From positions 1,240,001-1,304,000 of the forward strand of contig CP073744.1 in assembly GCA_024397955.1 (NCBI GenBank): a stretch of 64,000 nt of DNA, given 5' to 3'. Origin of the DNA: a bacterium SCSIO 12696. Lineage in GTDB: Bacteria; Pseudomonadota; Gammaproteobacteria; Pseudomonadales; Porticoccaceae. Positions 1 to 8,557 of this stretch are shown here, piece after piece. Under the pieces are notes generated by a model, which had not been told where the DNA came from, made no database searches, and was given only the letters and a program-made list of their open reading frames with translations. A program made the translations under genes and the position numbers. Numbering within the stretch: the first letter of the stretch is position 1; each line of letters opens with the position of its first letter.

Positions 1-1087
1 GCAGGCAATTATCGACGCCGAAGGCGGCAATTTTAAATTAGCGTCCTGGGACTGGTGGTACTACGCAGAAAAATTGCGCAAGGCCAAATACGATCTGGAC
101 GAATCTCAGGTGCGCCCCTACTTTCAACTAGAAAATGTGGTCGATGGGGTTTTCTACGTAGCCAACCAGCTGTGGGGTATTCAGGTAAAACCCATCGATA
201 ACATTCCCACCTACCACAAAGATGTTCGCACTTACGAATTAAGCGATAAAGACGGCAACCACATCGGTATTTTCTACGCCGACTACTTCCCCCGTGACAG
301 CAAGCGCGGTGGCGCCTGGATGAACAGCCTGCGCATTCAGTCCAACCTGGACAGCGACTTTGTTCACCCACTGATTCTGAACGTGGGCAACTTTACGCCA
401 CCGGTGGGGGACGATCCGGCGCTGTTGTCGTTCGACGACGTCAACACCCTGTTCCACGAATTTGGCCATGCCTTACACGGCTTTTTGTCTCAGGCTCGCT
501 ACCCCAGCCTGGCGGGCACCGCCACTCCCAGGGATTATGTGGAGTTCCCGGCACAAATGCTGGAGCACTGGGCCAATCAGCCGGAAGTACTGAAAAAATT
601 CGCTTTACATTACAAAACCGGCGAACCGATTCCCGACGATCTGGTGGCCAAAATCAAAAAGATGGGTACCTTTAATCAGGGCTTTGCCACCACTGAATAC
701 CTGGCAGCATCGCTACTGGATATGGCTTGGCACACCATTGAAAACGACGTGACTGATACCCGCGCCTTTGAAAAACAGGTACTAGAAGAACAATTTGGTT
801 TGATTCCGGAGGTGATTTCCCGCTATCGCAGCACCTACTTCGCCCATATTTTCGCCGGCGGCTACTCTGCAGGTTACTACGCCTATATTTGGTCAGAGGT
901 ATTAGATAGCGATGGCTTTGAAGCCTTTAAAGAAACCTCTTTGTTTGATCAGGAAACAGCACAACGGCTGCTGAAAAATGTGTATCAGGCTGGTGGCACC
1001 GACGACCCCATGGAACTGTACAAACGCTTTCGTGGCCGAGAGCCGGAAATTGGCCCGCTGTTGAAGCGGCGCGGTTTTAGTGAGTAA
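1..1087 (+). CDS. dcp: Peptidyl-dipeptidase Dcp, M3 zinc metallopeptidase (C-terminal part)
   Basis: The gene enters the window from the left; its reading frame is open from base 2, so only the C-terminal half (about 361 codons) is present. The visible part has the M3 zinc site LFHEFGHALHGF: the two histidines and the glutamate of HExxH are the zinc ligands and catalytic base, and the downstream glutamate in DYVEFPAQMLEHW is the expected third ligand. The flanking KYDLDESQVRPYFQLENV and SKRGGAWM segments are typical of Dcp rather than of oligopeptidase A. The family removes C-terminal dipeptides from oligopeptides in the cytoplasm or periplasm; compartment cannot be judged without the N-terminus. 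The stop is TAA at 1085-1087. No operon partner follows, since the next gene is convergent. Confidence 0.9.
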   Translation, partial: QAIIDAEGGNFKLASWDWWYYAEKLRKAKYDLDESQVRPYFQLENVVDGVFYVANQLWGIQVKPIDNIPTYHKDVRTYELSDKDGNHIGIFYADYFPRDSKRGGAWMNSLRIQSNLDSDFVHPLILNVGNFTPPVGDDPALLSFDDVNTLFHEFGHALHGFLSQARYPSLAGTATPRDYVEFPAQMLEHWANQPEVLKKFALHYKTGEPIPDDLVAKIKKMGTFNQGFATTEYLAASLLDMAWHTIENDVTDTRAFEKQVLEEQFGLIPEVISRYRSTYFAHIFAGGYSAGYYAYIWSEVLDSDGFEAFKETSLFDQETAQRLLKNVYQAGGTDDPMELYKRFRGREPEIGPLLKRRGFSE

Positions 1088-1151
1088 TAAAGTACTCAAA
1101 AACCCTCATGCCCGCACGAGTGGGCATGAGAGCGAGGTCTAAATTTTCCCA

Positions 1152-1544
1152 TTAGTTTTTTGTAGCCGCCACCAACTGAGGCTTCATTTCTTTCATAGGC
1201 ATACACAGGGCCGAATCCACTTGCGCTTTAACCACTGTGGTTTTCCCCGTCTTCACCTCAAATTGCAGCTGGCTCTGCGCAGAGTCGTTCGCCATCAACT
1301 GGTAACTGCCAGGAGATAGGTGCAACTCCAGTCGCTCACCATGGGGCAGTTTGCCCAGGCTTTTGCCATTCAGGTACAAGCGATAATCCATATAGCTCAA
1401 CATGGCCCGTTGATTGGGGCGGTAAATCACCACATTGGGTTCCGCTACCTCAGCTGTACTATGCTTGTTTTCAGCCTGTACCGCAGTAGCAGAGCTTGCG
1501 ATAACCGCAGCGACAAGGGCGCTAATCAGAAATTGAATGTTCAT
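1152..1544 (-). CDS. Small secreted protein, DUF2846/PEGA-like
   Basis: A 130-residue protein. I place the start at the ATG at 1544 because an AGGAGA ribosome site lies just upstream and the product then begins with a clean signal peptide (MNIQFLISALVAAVIASS, probable cleavage after VQA). The mature part contains VVIYRPNQ, then YRLYLNGKSLGKLPHGE and LHLSPGSYQL, the pattern of DUF2846/PEGA-type beta domains in which a short sugar- or lipid-facing sheet follows the phrase 'x-Y-R-P'. Function is unknown for the family. The gene is convergent with dcp and divergent from the methyltransferase at 1653. The assignment to DUF2846 is by eye and could be wrong; export is the firmer statement. Confidence 0.65.
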   Translation of the reverse strand: MNIQFLISALVAAVIASSATAVQAENKHSTAEVAEPNVVIYRPNQRAMLSYMDYRLYLNGKSLGKLPHGERLELHLSPGSYQLMANDSAQSQLQFEVKTGKTTVVKAQVDSALCMPMKEMKPQLVAATKN

Positions 1545-1652
1545 GGCGTTTCTCCTTTTGGGGTTGATACCCAAAAGGCGCCAGAAACCATCGCGCACTG
1601 CGCCAGAAAATATCTGGCGGCTATAAATTGAAGCCTTTAAGAGGAATTTAAT

Positions 1653-2393
1653 ATGCGCGCTTTGCTTATGATCTACAGCATTTCATGCTATCTGGCTGGT
1701 GTGGCTGCACTGGTATTTCTGATTCTGTTTGTAGCGGACTACCCAGTTTTAATAACCATTAACCACGCCTCTGTCTATGCGCCGCAGTTGCCGCCACTGA
1801 GCGCCGCGCTGTGGAATACATTGTTACTGCTGGTGTGGGGCATCCAGCACAGCGTGATGGCAGATCCGGGATTTAAAAAGCGCTGGACTCGTTGTATTCC
1901 CGTTGCTGCGGAACGCAGCACCTATGTACTGACCGTGGCCATTGTTACCGTTGGGGTTATTTTACTGTGGTGCCCAATGCCACAAATGCTCTGGAAAACC
2001 GGCGGCTCCGTACTCGGGTATACATTGACGGGCATTTACTGGGCAGGTTGGCTGGTCGTGCTGATCTCCACGTTTCTGATCAATCACTGGCACCTGTTTG
2101 GCCTGCAACAGGCCTACCAGCAGGCGCGCCAAATCCCTTCCAAAGCATGCACGTTTGTCACCCCACTGTTCTACAAGATAGTGCGGCACCCAATGATGAC
2201 CGGTGTATTAATTGCCCTATGGGCAGCACCGGATATGAGCTGGGGTCGTTTGCTGTTCGCCCTGGTAATGACTGGCTATGTGTATATGGGCACAAAGCAC
2301 GAGGAAAAAACCCTGGTTATGGAGCTGGGCGACCGATACACCGGCTATTGCAAAGCAACCCCGATGCTGTTTCCAAAACTTGGTAAAAAATAG
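1653..2393 (+). CDS. mddA: Methanethiol S-methyltransferase (MddA-like membrane methyltransferase)
   Basis: A 246-residue integral membrane protein with about five or six hydrophobic helices. The C-terminal half carries the isoprenylcysteine methyltransferase/NnrU-like signature: STFLINHWHLFGLQQ, then KIVRHPMMTGVL and KHEEKTLVMELGDRYTGYC, where the RHP and the E..L...G..Y..Y residues form the S-adenosylmethionine pocket. This arrangement, with length near 250, is that of MddA, which methylates methanethiol to dimethyl sulfide. An AGAGGAA ribosome site lies before the ATG. The gene stands alone between a divergent and a convergent neighbour. The family contains other small-thiol or lipid methyltransferases, so the exact substrate is inferred. 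Confidence 0.7.
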   Translation: MRALLMIYSISCYLAGVAALVFLILFVADYPVLITINHASVYAPQLPPLSAALWNTLLLLVWGIQHSVMADPGFKKRWTRCIPVAAERSTYVLTVAIVTVGVILLWCPMPQMLWKTGGSVLGYTLTGIYWAGWLVVLISTFLINHWHLFGLQQAYQQARQIPSKACTFVTPLFYKIVRHPMMTGVLIALWAAPDMSWGRLLFALVMTGYVYMGTKHEEKTLVMELGDRYTGYCKATPMLFPKLGKK

Positions 2394-2412
2394 CGGCTGG
2401 TGGAAATAACGA

Positions 2413-3798
2413 TTACAGCTGCCACTGCTGTGGTTCAGTGGGCGAGTAACAACAGAACATCCCGGTGGATACGCTGTTTTTCAGGTGCTCGCCCAACGCG
2501 GGATGCGCTTCGGCGATTTTCTGAATGCTGGATTTAATGCGCGCAGACACCGCCTTACGATTGCGTTCTGCCGGATCATTGAGCGGGCGCTTGCGACCGG
2601 CCAGACCAACCCCTTGGCGCACCTGTTGCAACAGTGCGTCGCGTTCCTCCAACAAGCGCTGATGATGTTCGACGCTATTGCCCGGGTCGTCATCCGCCAA
2701 CTCATCATCAATTTCCGTCAGGCGTTTTTTGTATGCCAACAGTGCCTGTTGATCAATGGTCTCCACCGCTTGCTCCTGCAATGGTGTCTCACTGGCTTCC
2801 GCTGCCAACGCATTGACATGAAGTTCCTGATTCGGGGCGCTCAGCAGCTGGTGCAAATCCGTTAAACCCCGGGCATTCTTTAAATGGATAGTTGTTCCGG
2901 AAAAGGCCAACGCCCACACATCCCCATTGCGCATAAACTGCTGAGGTAGCTCGACCTTACTCGATGTTGCAGCTGCACCCGGCGCTAAAAACTCCATTAC
3001 CGGCTGCAATATCTGCTCATACTCGCCCATCCAGGGCGCATGGGTACTACCGGGCAGTGGCCGCAGGTTAGCATCGGACAAACCGGTAGCCAGCTCACGT
3101 CCAGCTTCGAACGGAATGGCGCGATCTTTTTGGCGATGCACAACCAGCGCCGGAGCTTTGACCTTGGGCAACCATTCACGGGCGTCCATATCAAACGACA
3201 GCTGCAGCAATTGCGCCGCCATATCGGCACTGGCGGATTTGCGCTGCAAGCCACTGTGGCGCTCCACCTCTTGCTTGGACATATTGGGGTCGAAAATATC
3301 CGACAGGGTTCGCGAACCCAGTCCCCAGCTGGCCCTTACCAAGTCGCACATCACCTGCTGAATGTCAGTTTTGGTCAGAGTCAGGCCATTGCCGTAAGAA
3401 CCAATAAACACCAGTTTCGATACCCGATCCGGGTTCTCGGCGCTGTACACGATAGAGGGAGGCCCGGCACAGGAATTGGCCAGTAGTGTGCACTGCTCTA
3501 CTTGCAGGTGATCGATCAAATCTGCCAGGGTGTCTGCTTCGCTGCGCAGGTTAAAGTTCTGGCGCTGGCGATCACTGAGGCCGGTACCAGGGCGATCGAA
3601 ACGCACTACCGTAAAGTGCTCAGCCAGAGTGCTGAAAAACGCCCGAAAGCTGTCACTTTGCCAATCCAGTTCCAGGTGGCTGACCCACCAGGCCGGGCAC
3701 ACTAACCAAGGCGCTTCACCGCTGCCTTGCACCGCGTAGGCGATGCTGTGGCCGTTGCGGTCGGTAAAAAAGCGAATACTGGGGTTGGCAACATTCAT
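2413..3798 (-). CDS. Alpha/beta hydrolase fused to an ATPase-associated C-terminal domain
   Basis: A 461-residue two-part protein, last gene of the fliHIJ unit and only 2 bases after fliJ. Residues about 10-280 are an alpha/beta hydrolase: the oxyanion region VCPAWWVSHLELDW, the RFDRPGTGLSDR loop, a nucleophile elbow LLANSCAGPPS with the serine between N and C (A-N-S-C-A instead of G-x-S-x-G), an acid in HRQKDRAIP and the catalytic histidine in GSTHAPWMGE. Residues about 295-461 (GDVWALAFSGTTIHLKNARG to TGMFCCYSP) match the C-terminal domain found after large AAA-type ATPases and adenylate-cyclase-like regulators of actinobacteria and myxobacteria, with a coiled region in the middle. No signal peptide or membrane segment is seen. 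It is not a known flagellar gene; substrate and link to motility are unknown. Confidence 0.75.
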   Translation of the reverse strand: MNVANPSIRFFTDRNGHSIAYAVQGSGEAPWLVCPAWWVSHLELDWQSDSFRAFFSTLAEHFTVVRFDRPGTGLSDRQRQNFNLRSEADTLADLIDHLQVEQCTLLANSCAGPPSIVYSAENPDRVSKLVFIGSYGNGLTLTKTDIQQVMCDLVRASWGLGSRTLSDIFDPNMSKQEVERHSGLQRKSASADMAAQLLQLSFDMDAREWLPKVKAPALVVHRQKDRAIPFEAGRELATGLSDANLRPLPGSTHAPWMGEYEQILQPVMEFLAPGAAATSSKVELPQQFMRNGDVWALAFSGTTIHLKNARGLTDLHQLLSAPNQELHVNALAAEASETPLQEQAVETIDQQALLAYKKRLTEIDDELADDDPGNSVEHHQRLLEERDALLQQVRQGVGLAGRKRPLNDPAERNRKAVSARIKSSIQKIAEAHPALGEHLKNSVSTGMFCCYSPTEPQQWQL

Positions 3799-3800
3799 GA

Positions 3801-4244
3801 TCAGGCGAACGGCTTTTCGATGCGGCGTATGCCGTACTCGTCGGTGGCGATTTGCTCCTTGCGACTCTCGGCATACACTTCGTCGGCGCGCCGTTTTTCC
3901 ACCGCTTTATTCAACGCCTTCACCCGTTGGTGGGCCTCCAGCCACAAACGGTGATGATTTTCCATGGTTTGCTGACTGTTGGTGACGGTTTGTTCCTGCT
4001 GGGCAATGGCGTCGTTGAGCTTATTGAGAAAGTTGTGAAAGTCCGCCAATTGGCGAGCATTAACTCCAGCACTGCCCTGCTGCTGAAATTGCTGTTTGTA
4101 TTCATCCCGGTACTGGCGCAGTTGCACCAACTGTTGTTGTTGGGCGTCGGCATTGTGGCGACTTTGCGCCAGCTGCTGACCCACCTGATGCTCAGTGTTT
4201 TCTGCGATTTTGGAAATTTGTTGCAGGCGTTCAGACTTTTTCAT
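3801..4244 (-). CDS. fliJ: Flagellar export chaperone FliJ
   Basis: A 147-residue, almost entirely helical, glutamine-rich coiled-coil protein directly after fliI, overlapping its end by 14 bases. FliJ sits in the FliI hexamer of the flagellar type III export apparatus and recycles chaperones between FlhA and the ATPase. Length and the repeated Q/L heptads (residues about 15-125) fit the family, which is poorly conserved in sequence, so position carries much of the call. The overlap suggests translational coupling with fliI. The C-terminus (YGIRRIEKPFA) runs into the start region of the hydrolase fusion. Confidence 0.88.
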   Translation of the reverse strand: MKKSERLQQISKIAENTEHQVGQQLAQSRHNADAQQQQLVQLRQYRDEYKQQFQQQGSAGVNARQLADFHNFLNKLNDAIAQQEQTVTNSQQTMENHHRLWLEAHQRVKALNKAVEKRRADEVYAESRKEQIATDEYGIRRIEKPFA

Positions 4245-5613
4245 CGGTCGTCAACGGTCCCTGGCTCGCCTGCTGCCAGTGATTGGAAAGCTGTTGGAGC
4301 TGCTGCTGACTGTCATTCAAGGTCACCGGTTGCATAACTTCCTGGGTCAAGAAGGTTTCCAGCATGGGTTGGCAACGAATAGCCTGGTCGATACGGGGGT
4401 CGGAACCGGGCTGGTAGGCACCCACACTGATTAAATCGCGGTTCTGCTCATAACTAGAGTAGATGGCCTTGAAGCGGCGCGCCAGTTGCAGTTGATTGGC
4501 ATTGACAATACTCGGCATGATGCGGCTGATGGAGGCCTCCACATCAATGGCCGGGTAGCGGCCGCTTTCAGCGATTTGGCGACTGAGGACGATATGGCCA
4601 TCGAGAATAGCGCGGGCAGCATCCGCTACCGGGTCATTGTGATCATCGCCGTCCACAAGCACGGTATACACCGCAGTCATAGTGCCACCACTGGCGGTGT
4701 TGCCGGCGCGCTCTACCAACTGCGGCAATTTGGCAAATACGGAAGGTGGGTAACCTTTGGTCACCGGCGGTTCGCCAATAGCCAGGGCAATCTCCCGTTG
4801 GGCCTGGGCAAAACGGGTTAACGAATCCATCAGCAACAGCACGTTCAGCCCCTGGGCACGAAAGTACTCTGCAATGGCCGTGGCGCGCCAGGCACCGTGC
4901 ATGCGCATTAACGGTGAATCGTCCGCTGGAGCAGCCACCACGATGGCACGCTGCATGCCCTGGGGGCCGAGGATTTCGGCCACAAATTCCTGCACCTCGC
5001 GGCCTCGTTCGCCGATCAACCCAACCACCACCACATCGGCGTTGGTGTAACGGGTCATCATCCCCAGCAGGGTGGATTTACCGACACCGCTGCCAGCAAA
5101 CAAGCCAATACGCTGACCACGACCTACGGTAAGTAACGAGTTGATCGCTCGAACGCCGGTATCCAAAGGCTCGCGAATCGGTTTGCGTTGCAAAGGGTTG
5201 GTGCTTTGCCCCAGCAACGGCACATGAATTTCCCCGTCGATCGGGCCACTACCGTCGATGGGGTGACCGGCACCATTGACCACTCGCCCTAAAAGGGCGT
5301 CGCCCACAAACACTTCGCTGGGTTGGCCCAAGGGTATGACTCTGGCACCGGGACGAATACCGCGGATATCGCCAATCGGCATCAGGTAAAGGCGATCGCC
5401 GGAAAAGCCCACCACCTCCGCAAATATATCGGCACCGTGTTCCACCGCCACTCGGCAGCAGCTGCCAATTGGGGCCTGACAACCGGCGGCTTCCAGGGTC
5501 AGGCCCACCATGCGAATCAGCTCACCTTCGACCAGTGGCTGAGGGGTGCGTATTTGCTGGCGGTACTCCGCAAGCCGGCCACTCCAACGACTGCTGCGCG
5601 CCGTATCACTCAC
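4231..5613 (-). CDS. fliI: Flagellum-specific ATP synthase/export ATPase FliI
   Basis: A 460-residue F1-beta-like ATPase that energises flagellar protein export from the cytoplasmic side. The Walker A loop LFAGSGVGKSTLLG is at about residues 171-184, the Walker B strand in LLLMDSLTRFAQ near 262, and the catalytic GLIGERGREVQEF is present. The start is GTG, embedded in a GTGA overlap with the fliH stop codon, so coupling to fliH is likely. Full-length for the family. fliJ begins inside its last codons. Confidence 0.96.
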   Translation of the reverse strand: MSDTARSSRWSGRLAEYRQQIRTPQPLVEGELIRMVGLTLEAAGCQAPIGSCCRVAVEHGADIFAEVVGFSGDRLYLMPIGDIRGIRPGARVIPLGQPSEVFVGDALLGRVVNGAGHPIDGSGPIDGEIHVPLLGQSTNPLQRKPIREPLDTGVRAINSLLTVGRGQRIGLFAGSGVGKSTLLGMMTRYTNADVVVVGLIGERGREVQEFVAEILGPQGMQRAIVVAAPADDSPLMRMHGAWRATAIAEYFRAQGLNVLLLMDSLTRFAQAQREIALAIGEPPVTKGYPPSVFAKLPQLVERAGNTASGGTMTAVYTVLVDGDDHNDPVADAARAILDGHIVLSRQIAESGRYPAIDVEASISRIMPSIVNANQLQLARRFKAIYSSYEQNRDLISVGAYQPGSDPRIDQAIRCQPMLETFLTQEVMQPVTLNDSQQQLQQLSNHWQQASQGPLTTDEKV

Positions 5614-6263
5614 GGTGTGTTGCCATCCGCTGACGGATGCATCCGATGCTCAACCTCTTCCACATCCACTTTCAGCATATCGGCAATCAATTGATTGAGG
5701 CGGGTGCGCAGGCTGGCATCCACAAAAGTATTGTCGGCTTTGACAATCACGTCGCCGCCTTTCAGGGATGGGTCAGACACCAGATGCCAGCTTTGCTCAT
5801 CGTCTGGAGACTTCAGGCTGTCGCCCACCAGAGCGGCGTCTTCCGGGGACAAATGCACATCCACGCGGCGGGCACTGCTTTGCAGAATATTCACCGCCCC
5901 TTGTACCGCGCCCTGAAGGATTGATGGTTCGGTACTGATCTCCCGCTGCACCAATTGCCCCGCTATGGCGCCGGCCAACAGCACCAGCTCCTTTTCCACT
6001 TGCTGATCCAGTTGCTGCAACGGGTGGCTGAGCGCCACCATGAGTTGTTTCAGACGACCACACTGGGCTTCTAATTCTTCCCGCCCGGAATTCATGCCCT
6101 CCCAGCGGCCCATCTGATAGCCCTTGGCATGAGCCTGCTGCTGAATAGCTTCCAGCTCTTCGGCGTTAACCGGCAATTCCGTGTTGGCCGCTTCGTTCTC
6201 TTCTACGGAGGGGGCAACCCAGCGTTGAAAATCACCGGTTTTGTCGGAAAGGATTTTTGACAT
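5610..6263 (-). CDS. fliH: Flagellar assembly protein FliH
   Basis: A 217-residue protein that regulates FliI and anchors it to the C-ring, as the peripheral stalk of the export ATPase. The middle has the EAIQQQAHAKGYQMGRWEGM repeat region with glycine-spaced helices (GxxxG-like) followed by EEKELVLLA-type FliH/V-ATPase E helix and the C-terminal domain with PSLKGGDVIVKADNTFVD. It overlaps fliI by 4 bases. No good ribosome site is visible before the ATG. In the usual order fliG precedes fliH; here a 102-base spacer with a hairpin separates it from fliF instead. Confidence 0.92.
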   Translation of the reverse strand: MSKILSDKTGDFQRWVAPSVEENEAANTELPVNAEELEAIQQQAHAKGYQMGRWEGMNSGREELEAQCGRLKQLMVALSHPLQQLDQQVEKELVLLAGAIAGQLVQREISTEPSILQGAVQGAVNILQSSARRVDVHLSPEDAALVGDSLKSPDDEQSWHLVSDPSLKGGDVIVKADNTFVDASLRTRLNQLIADMLKVDVEEVEHRMHPSADGNTP

Positions 6264-6330
6264 TTCGTTTCGCTACACTCTGTGACTACGGGTGGAAACC
6301 AACTTTCCCGAGGATAAGGTGTTACTGACA

Positions 6331-6351
6331 GTGCTGTGTCACACACAGCAC
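6331..6351. other. Perfect 9-bp hairpin in the fliF-fliH spacer
   Basis: The arms GTGCTGTGT (6331-6339) and ACACAGCAC (6343-6351) pair perfectly around a 3-base loop. No T-run follows on either strand, so it is not a standard intrinsic terminator. It lies in the 102-base gap that replaces fliG and may be an RNA-processing or stability hairpin between fliF and fliHIJ. Confidence 0.5.
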
Positions 6352-6365
6352 AACCGAAGCCATAG

Positions 6366-8033
6366 TTAAGTCGGAACCTCATCCACCCAGCTTTTCACCA
6401 CTTGCGCCACTCGTTTTGGGTCTTCCCGGGCGATAGACTTGGCCATATCCAACTGTTGTTCATAGCTGATGGCAGCACCCCCTGGCAGCTGTAATACCCC
6501 GGTATTGCCAGTGAGAGTCACCTGATCCTCCGCCAGCTGCCCATCTTGCAACTCACCGTTGGCTGCAGCGGCCAATTGGCCCTGAGCGGCTTCAGGCGTC
6601 TCACCCTGGGCGAGACTGCGCAGCACCGGTTTCAACACCCCAAAAATCAGAATGACTACCCCCAAAACACCCAACAGCTGCTTCCCCCAACGGGCGTACA
6701 TGGGATTTTGCAGCAGGTCTTCCACCAGGCCGGGTTCCGGCAATGGCTCCAGCGCTTCTTCCTGGCGAAACGCGCTATTGAGAATATTGACACTGTCCCC
6801 ACGAGCCTCGTTAAAGCCCACCGCTTCACGCACCAGTGCTTCGATACGACCCAACTCTTCTTCCGGCAGCGGCACTCGCTGTACTGTGCCGTCTTCCGCC
6901 GCCTGATCCAGGTAGTCGACGACGACAGCCACAGACAAGCGGGTAATTTCCCCGGGAGATTTGCGCTCGTGGCTGATGGTGCGATCGACTTCAAAGTTAC
7001 GGGTAGCGCGGCGAGTACTGCTGGACGGTTGCTGACCAGCAGGGGTTTCCGCCGCCAGCAACTCTTCCCCTTCTTCGGGAGGCGTGTTGGTCTCAGCGCC
7101 GGGCACACCGCCATTGATGGCGTTGCCAACGCGGTCTTCTTCCAATGTTTGCTCACTGCGTACAGCGCCATTTCCCGGAGTGGGCGCGTAGGTTTCACTG
7201 GTCTCTTCCCGATCCGTAAAATCCATATCAATGCTGACTTGGGCACTGACTTTTTCCGGCCCCAGCATCGGCGTTAACAATTCGACAATACGCTGGGAAT
7301 AGCTGCTTTCCACATCCCGCACAAAACGAAATTGCTCGGTACTGGCGGCCAATTGGGAGTTGCCCTTGCTGTTGGTAAGCAGCCGTCCTTGCTGATCCAC
7401 CACGCTGACGCTGTCGGCTTTCATGCCGGGAATACTGGAGGCCACCAGATAGACAATACCTGCAACCTGGGAATCGTTAAGATTGCGCCCGGGAAACAGG
7501 TTGACCAGTACCGAGGCGCTGGCCTCGTTGCCTCGGCGTGTGAACACCGTGCGTTTGGGAACCGCCAGATGCACTCGCGCAGTTTGCACACTGGCCAAGG
7601 TGGTAATGGATTTGCTCAGTTCACCTTCAAGAGCGCGGTTATAGCGAGCCTTTTCCATAAAACTGCTGGTGCCAAAAGGCTGTTCTTTATCCAGCAATTC
7701 AAAGCCGCCACCGGCTTCACCACGAGGCACCCCTTGGCTGGCCAGTTGCAGGCGAACCCGATGTACTTCTCCAGAGGGAATAGCCACGGTGCTGCCGCTG
7801 AGTTTGTAGGCAACCCCGCTTTGCTCCAGCACTTGAACCACGTCCGCAGCATCCTGAGACGACAAACTGCCAAACAGGGGTACGTAATCCGGGCTTTGCG
7901 CCCAGTTCACCACCCAGACTCCAAGAGCCACACTGGCGGCAAGACCCACCATCAGTCCCAATTGCCTTAGCAAAGGCAGGCGGCTAAAACCGCCGAATTG
8001 CTGCGCTGCTTTTTCTGTATCGACCAGTGCCAT
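6366..8033 (-). CDS. fliF: Flagellar MS-ring protein FliF
   Basis: A 555-residue inner membrane protein that oligomerises into the MS-ring. It has an N-terminal membrane helix (LGLMVGLAASVALGVWVVNW), the secretin-like YscJ/FliF domain with GGFELLDKEQPFGTSSFMEK and RVHLAVPKRTVF, a periplasmic low-complexity region, a second membrane helix (QLLGVLGVVILIFGVLKPVL), and a C-terminal tail SIAREDPKRVAQVVKSWV. That tail is the segment that binds FliG, so the protein is complete even though fliG is not its neighbour. The start ATG is preceded by a weak AAAGAA site. Upstream to fliE lies a dispersed inverted repeat. Confidence 0.96.
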   Translation of the reverse strand: MALVDTEKAAQQFGGFSRLPLLRQLGLMVGLAASVALGVWVVNWAQSPDYVPLFGSLSSQDAADVVQVLEQSGVAYKLSGSTVAIPSGEVHRVRLQLASQGVPRGEAGGGFELLDKEQPFGTSSFMEKARYNRALEGELSKSITTLASVQTARVHLAVPKRTVFTRRGNEASASVLVNLFPGRNLNDSQVAGIVYLVASSIPGMKADSVSVVDQQGRLLTNSKGNSQLAASTEQFRFVRDVESSYSQRIVELLTPMLGPEKVSAQVSIDMDFTDREETSETYAPTPGNGAVRSEQTLEEDRVGNAINGGVPGAETNTPPEEGEELLAAETPAGQQPSSSTRRATRNFEVDRTISHERKSPGEITRLSVAVVVDYLDQAAEDGTVQRVPLPEEELGRIEALVREAVGFNEARGDSVNILNSAFRQEEALEPLPEPGLVEDLLQNPMYARWGKQLLGVLGVVILIFGVLKPVLRSLAQGETPEAAQGQLAAAANGELQDGQLAEDQVTLTGNTGVLQLPGGAAISYEQQLDMAKSIAREDPKRVAQVVKSWVDEVPT

Positions 8034-8055
8034 TTTATTTTTCTTTAGTTCGTTA

Positions 8056-8125
8056 TCATTCTGAGCACAGCGAAAAATTTCTCTGCTGTTTTAAGCCCGA
8101 GATCCTTTGCTACGCTCAGGATGAC
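8056..8125. repeat. Dispersed inverted repeat, TCATTCTGAGC family
   Basis: The spacer between fliE and fliF contains TCATTCTGAGCACAGCGAA (8056-8074) and, facing it, TTTGCTACGCTCAGGATGAC (8106-8125). The halves are inverted copies of the common bacterial intergenic repeat built on GTCATCCTGAGCG.AGCGAAGGATCT. A half copy recurs at 19229-19252 before flgL. It could fold into a long hairpin in the fliE-fliF transcript. Confidence 0.7.
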
Positions 8126-8192
8126 AGAGGCTCTATTTTTATTGCTGCCATGGCCGTTTGAGCGTTGTAGATGCTGCTAGTGCATACGACGC

Positions 8193-8540
8193 TCAAACCT
8201 GCATATTCATGACTTCCTGATAGGCGCTGAGTAGCTTGTTACGCACCTGGTTCATGGCCTGAAACGACAGGCTGGCTTTTTGCAATGCCACCATCACCTC
8301 CGGCAACTCCACACCTTCTTCCCCTGCCTCAAAGGCTTTTTTCATCGCACCGGCTTCCATTTGAGCGCTGCTCACTGACTGGATACTGTCAGTGAGCATT
8401 TTGCCAAAATCCGGTTGTGAACCCCCTTCAACCGTCGCCTGACCAGTCGCAGGCGCCTGTTCTGCTGCCGCTCCCTGAGCAGCGTTGGCGAGAACGCGCA
8501 TTTGCGCCAGCATTTGATTCATATCTACGTTGTTGTTCAT
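8193..8540 (-). CDS. fliE: Flagellar hook-basal body complex protein FliE
   Basis: A 115-residue protein joining the MS-ring to the proximal rod. I start it at the ATG at 8540, after an AGAGAAG site, giving MNNNVDMNQMLAQMRVLA. The C-terminal helix carries the family signature: SVSSAQMEAGAMKKAFEAGE, then LPEVMVALQKASLSFQAM and VRNKLLSAYQEVMNM. fliE lies between fleR and fliF, as in pseudomonads, but a repeat element fills the gap to fleR, and I could not find a sigma-54 promoter directly in front of it. Confidence 0.95.
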   Translation of the reverse strand: MNNNVDMNQMLAQMRVLANAAQGAAAEQAPATGQATVEGGSQPDFGKMLTDSIQSVSSAQMEAGAMKKAFEAGEEGVELPEVMVALQKASLSFQAMNQVRNKLLSAYQEVMNMQV

Positions 8541-8557
8541 CGCATCTTCTCTAATTA

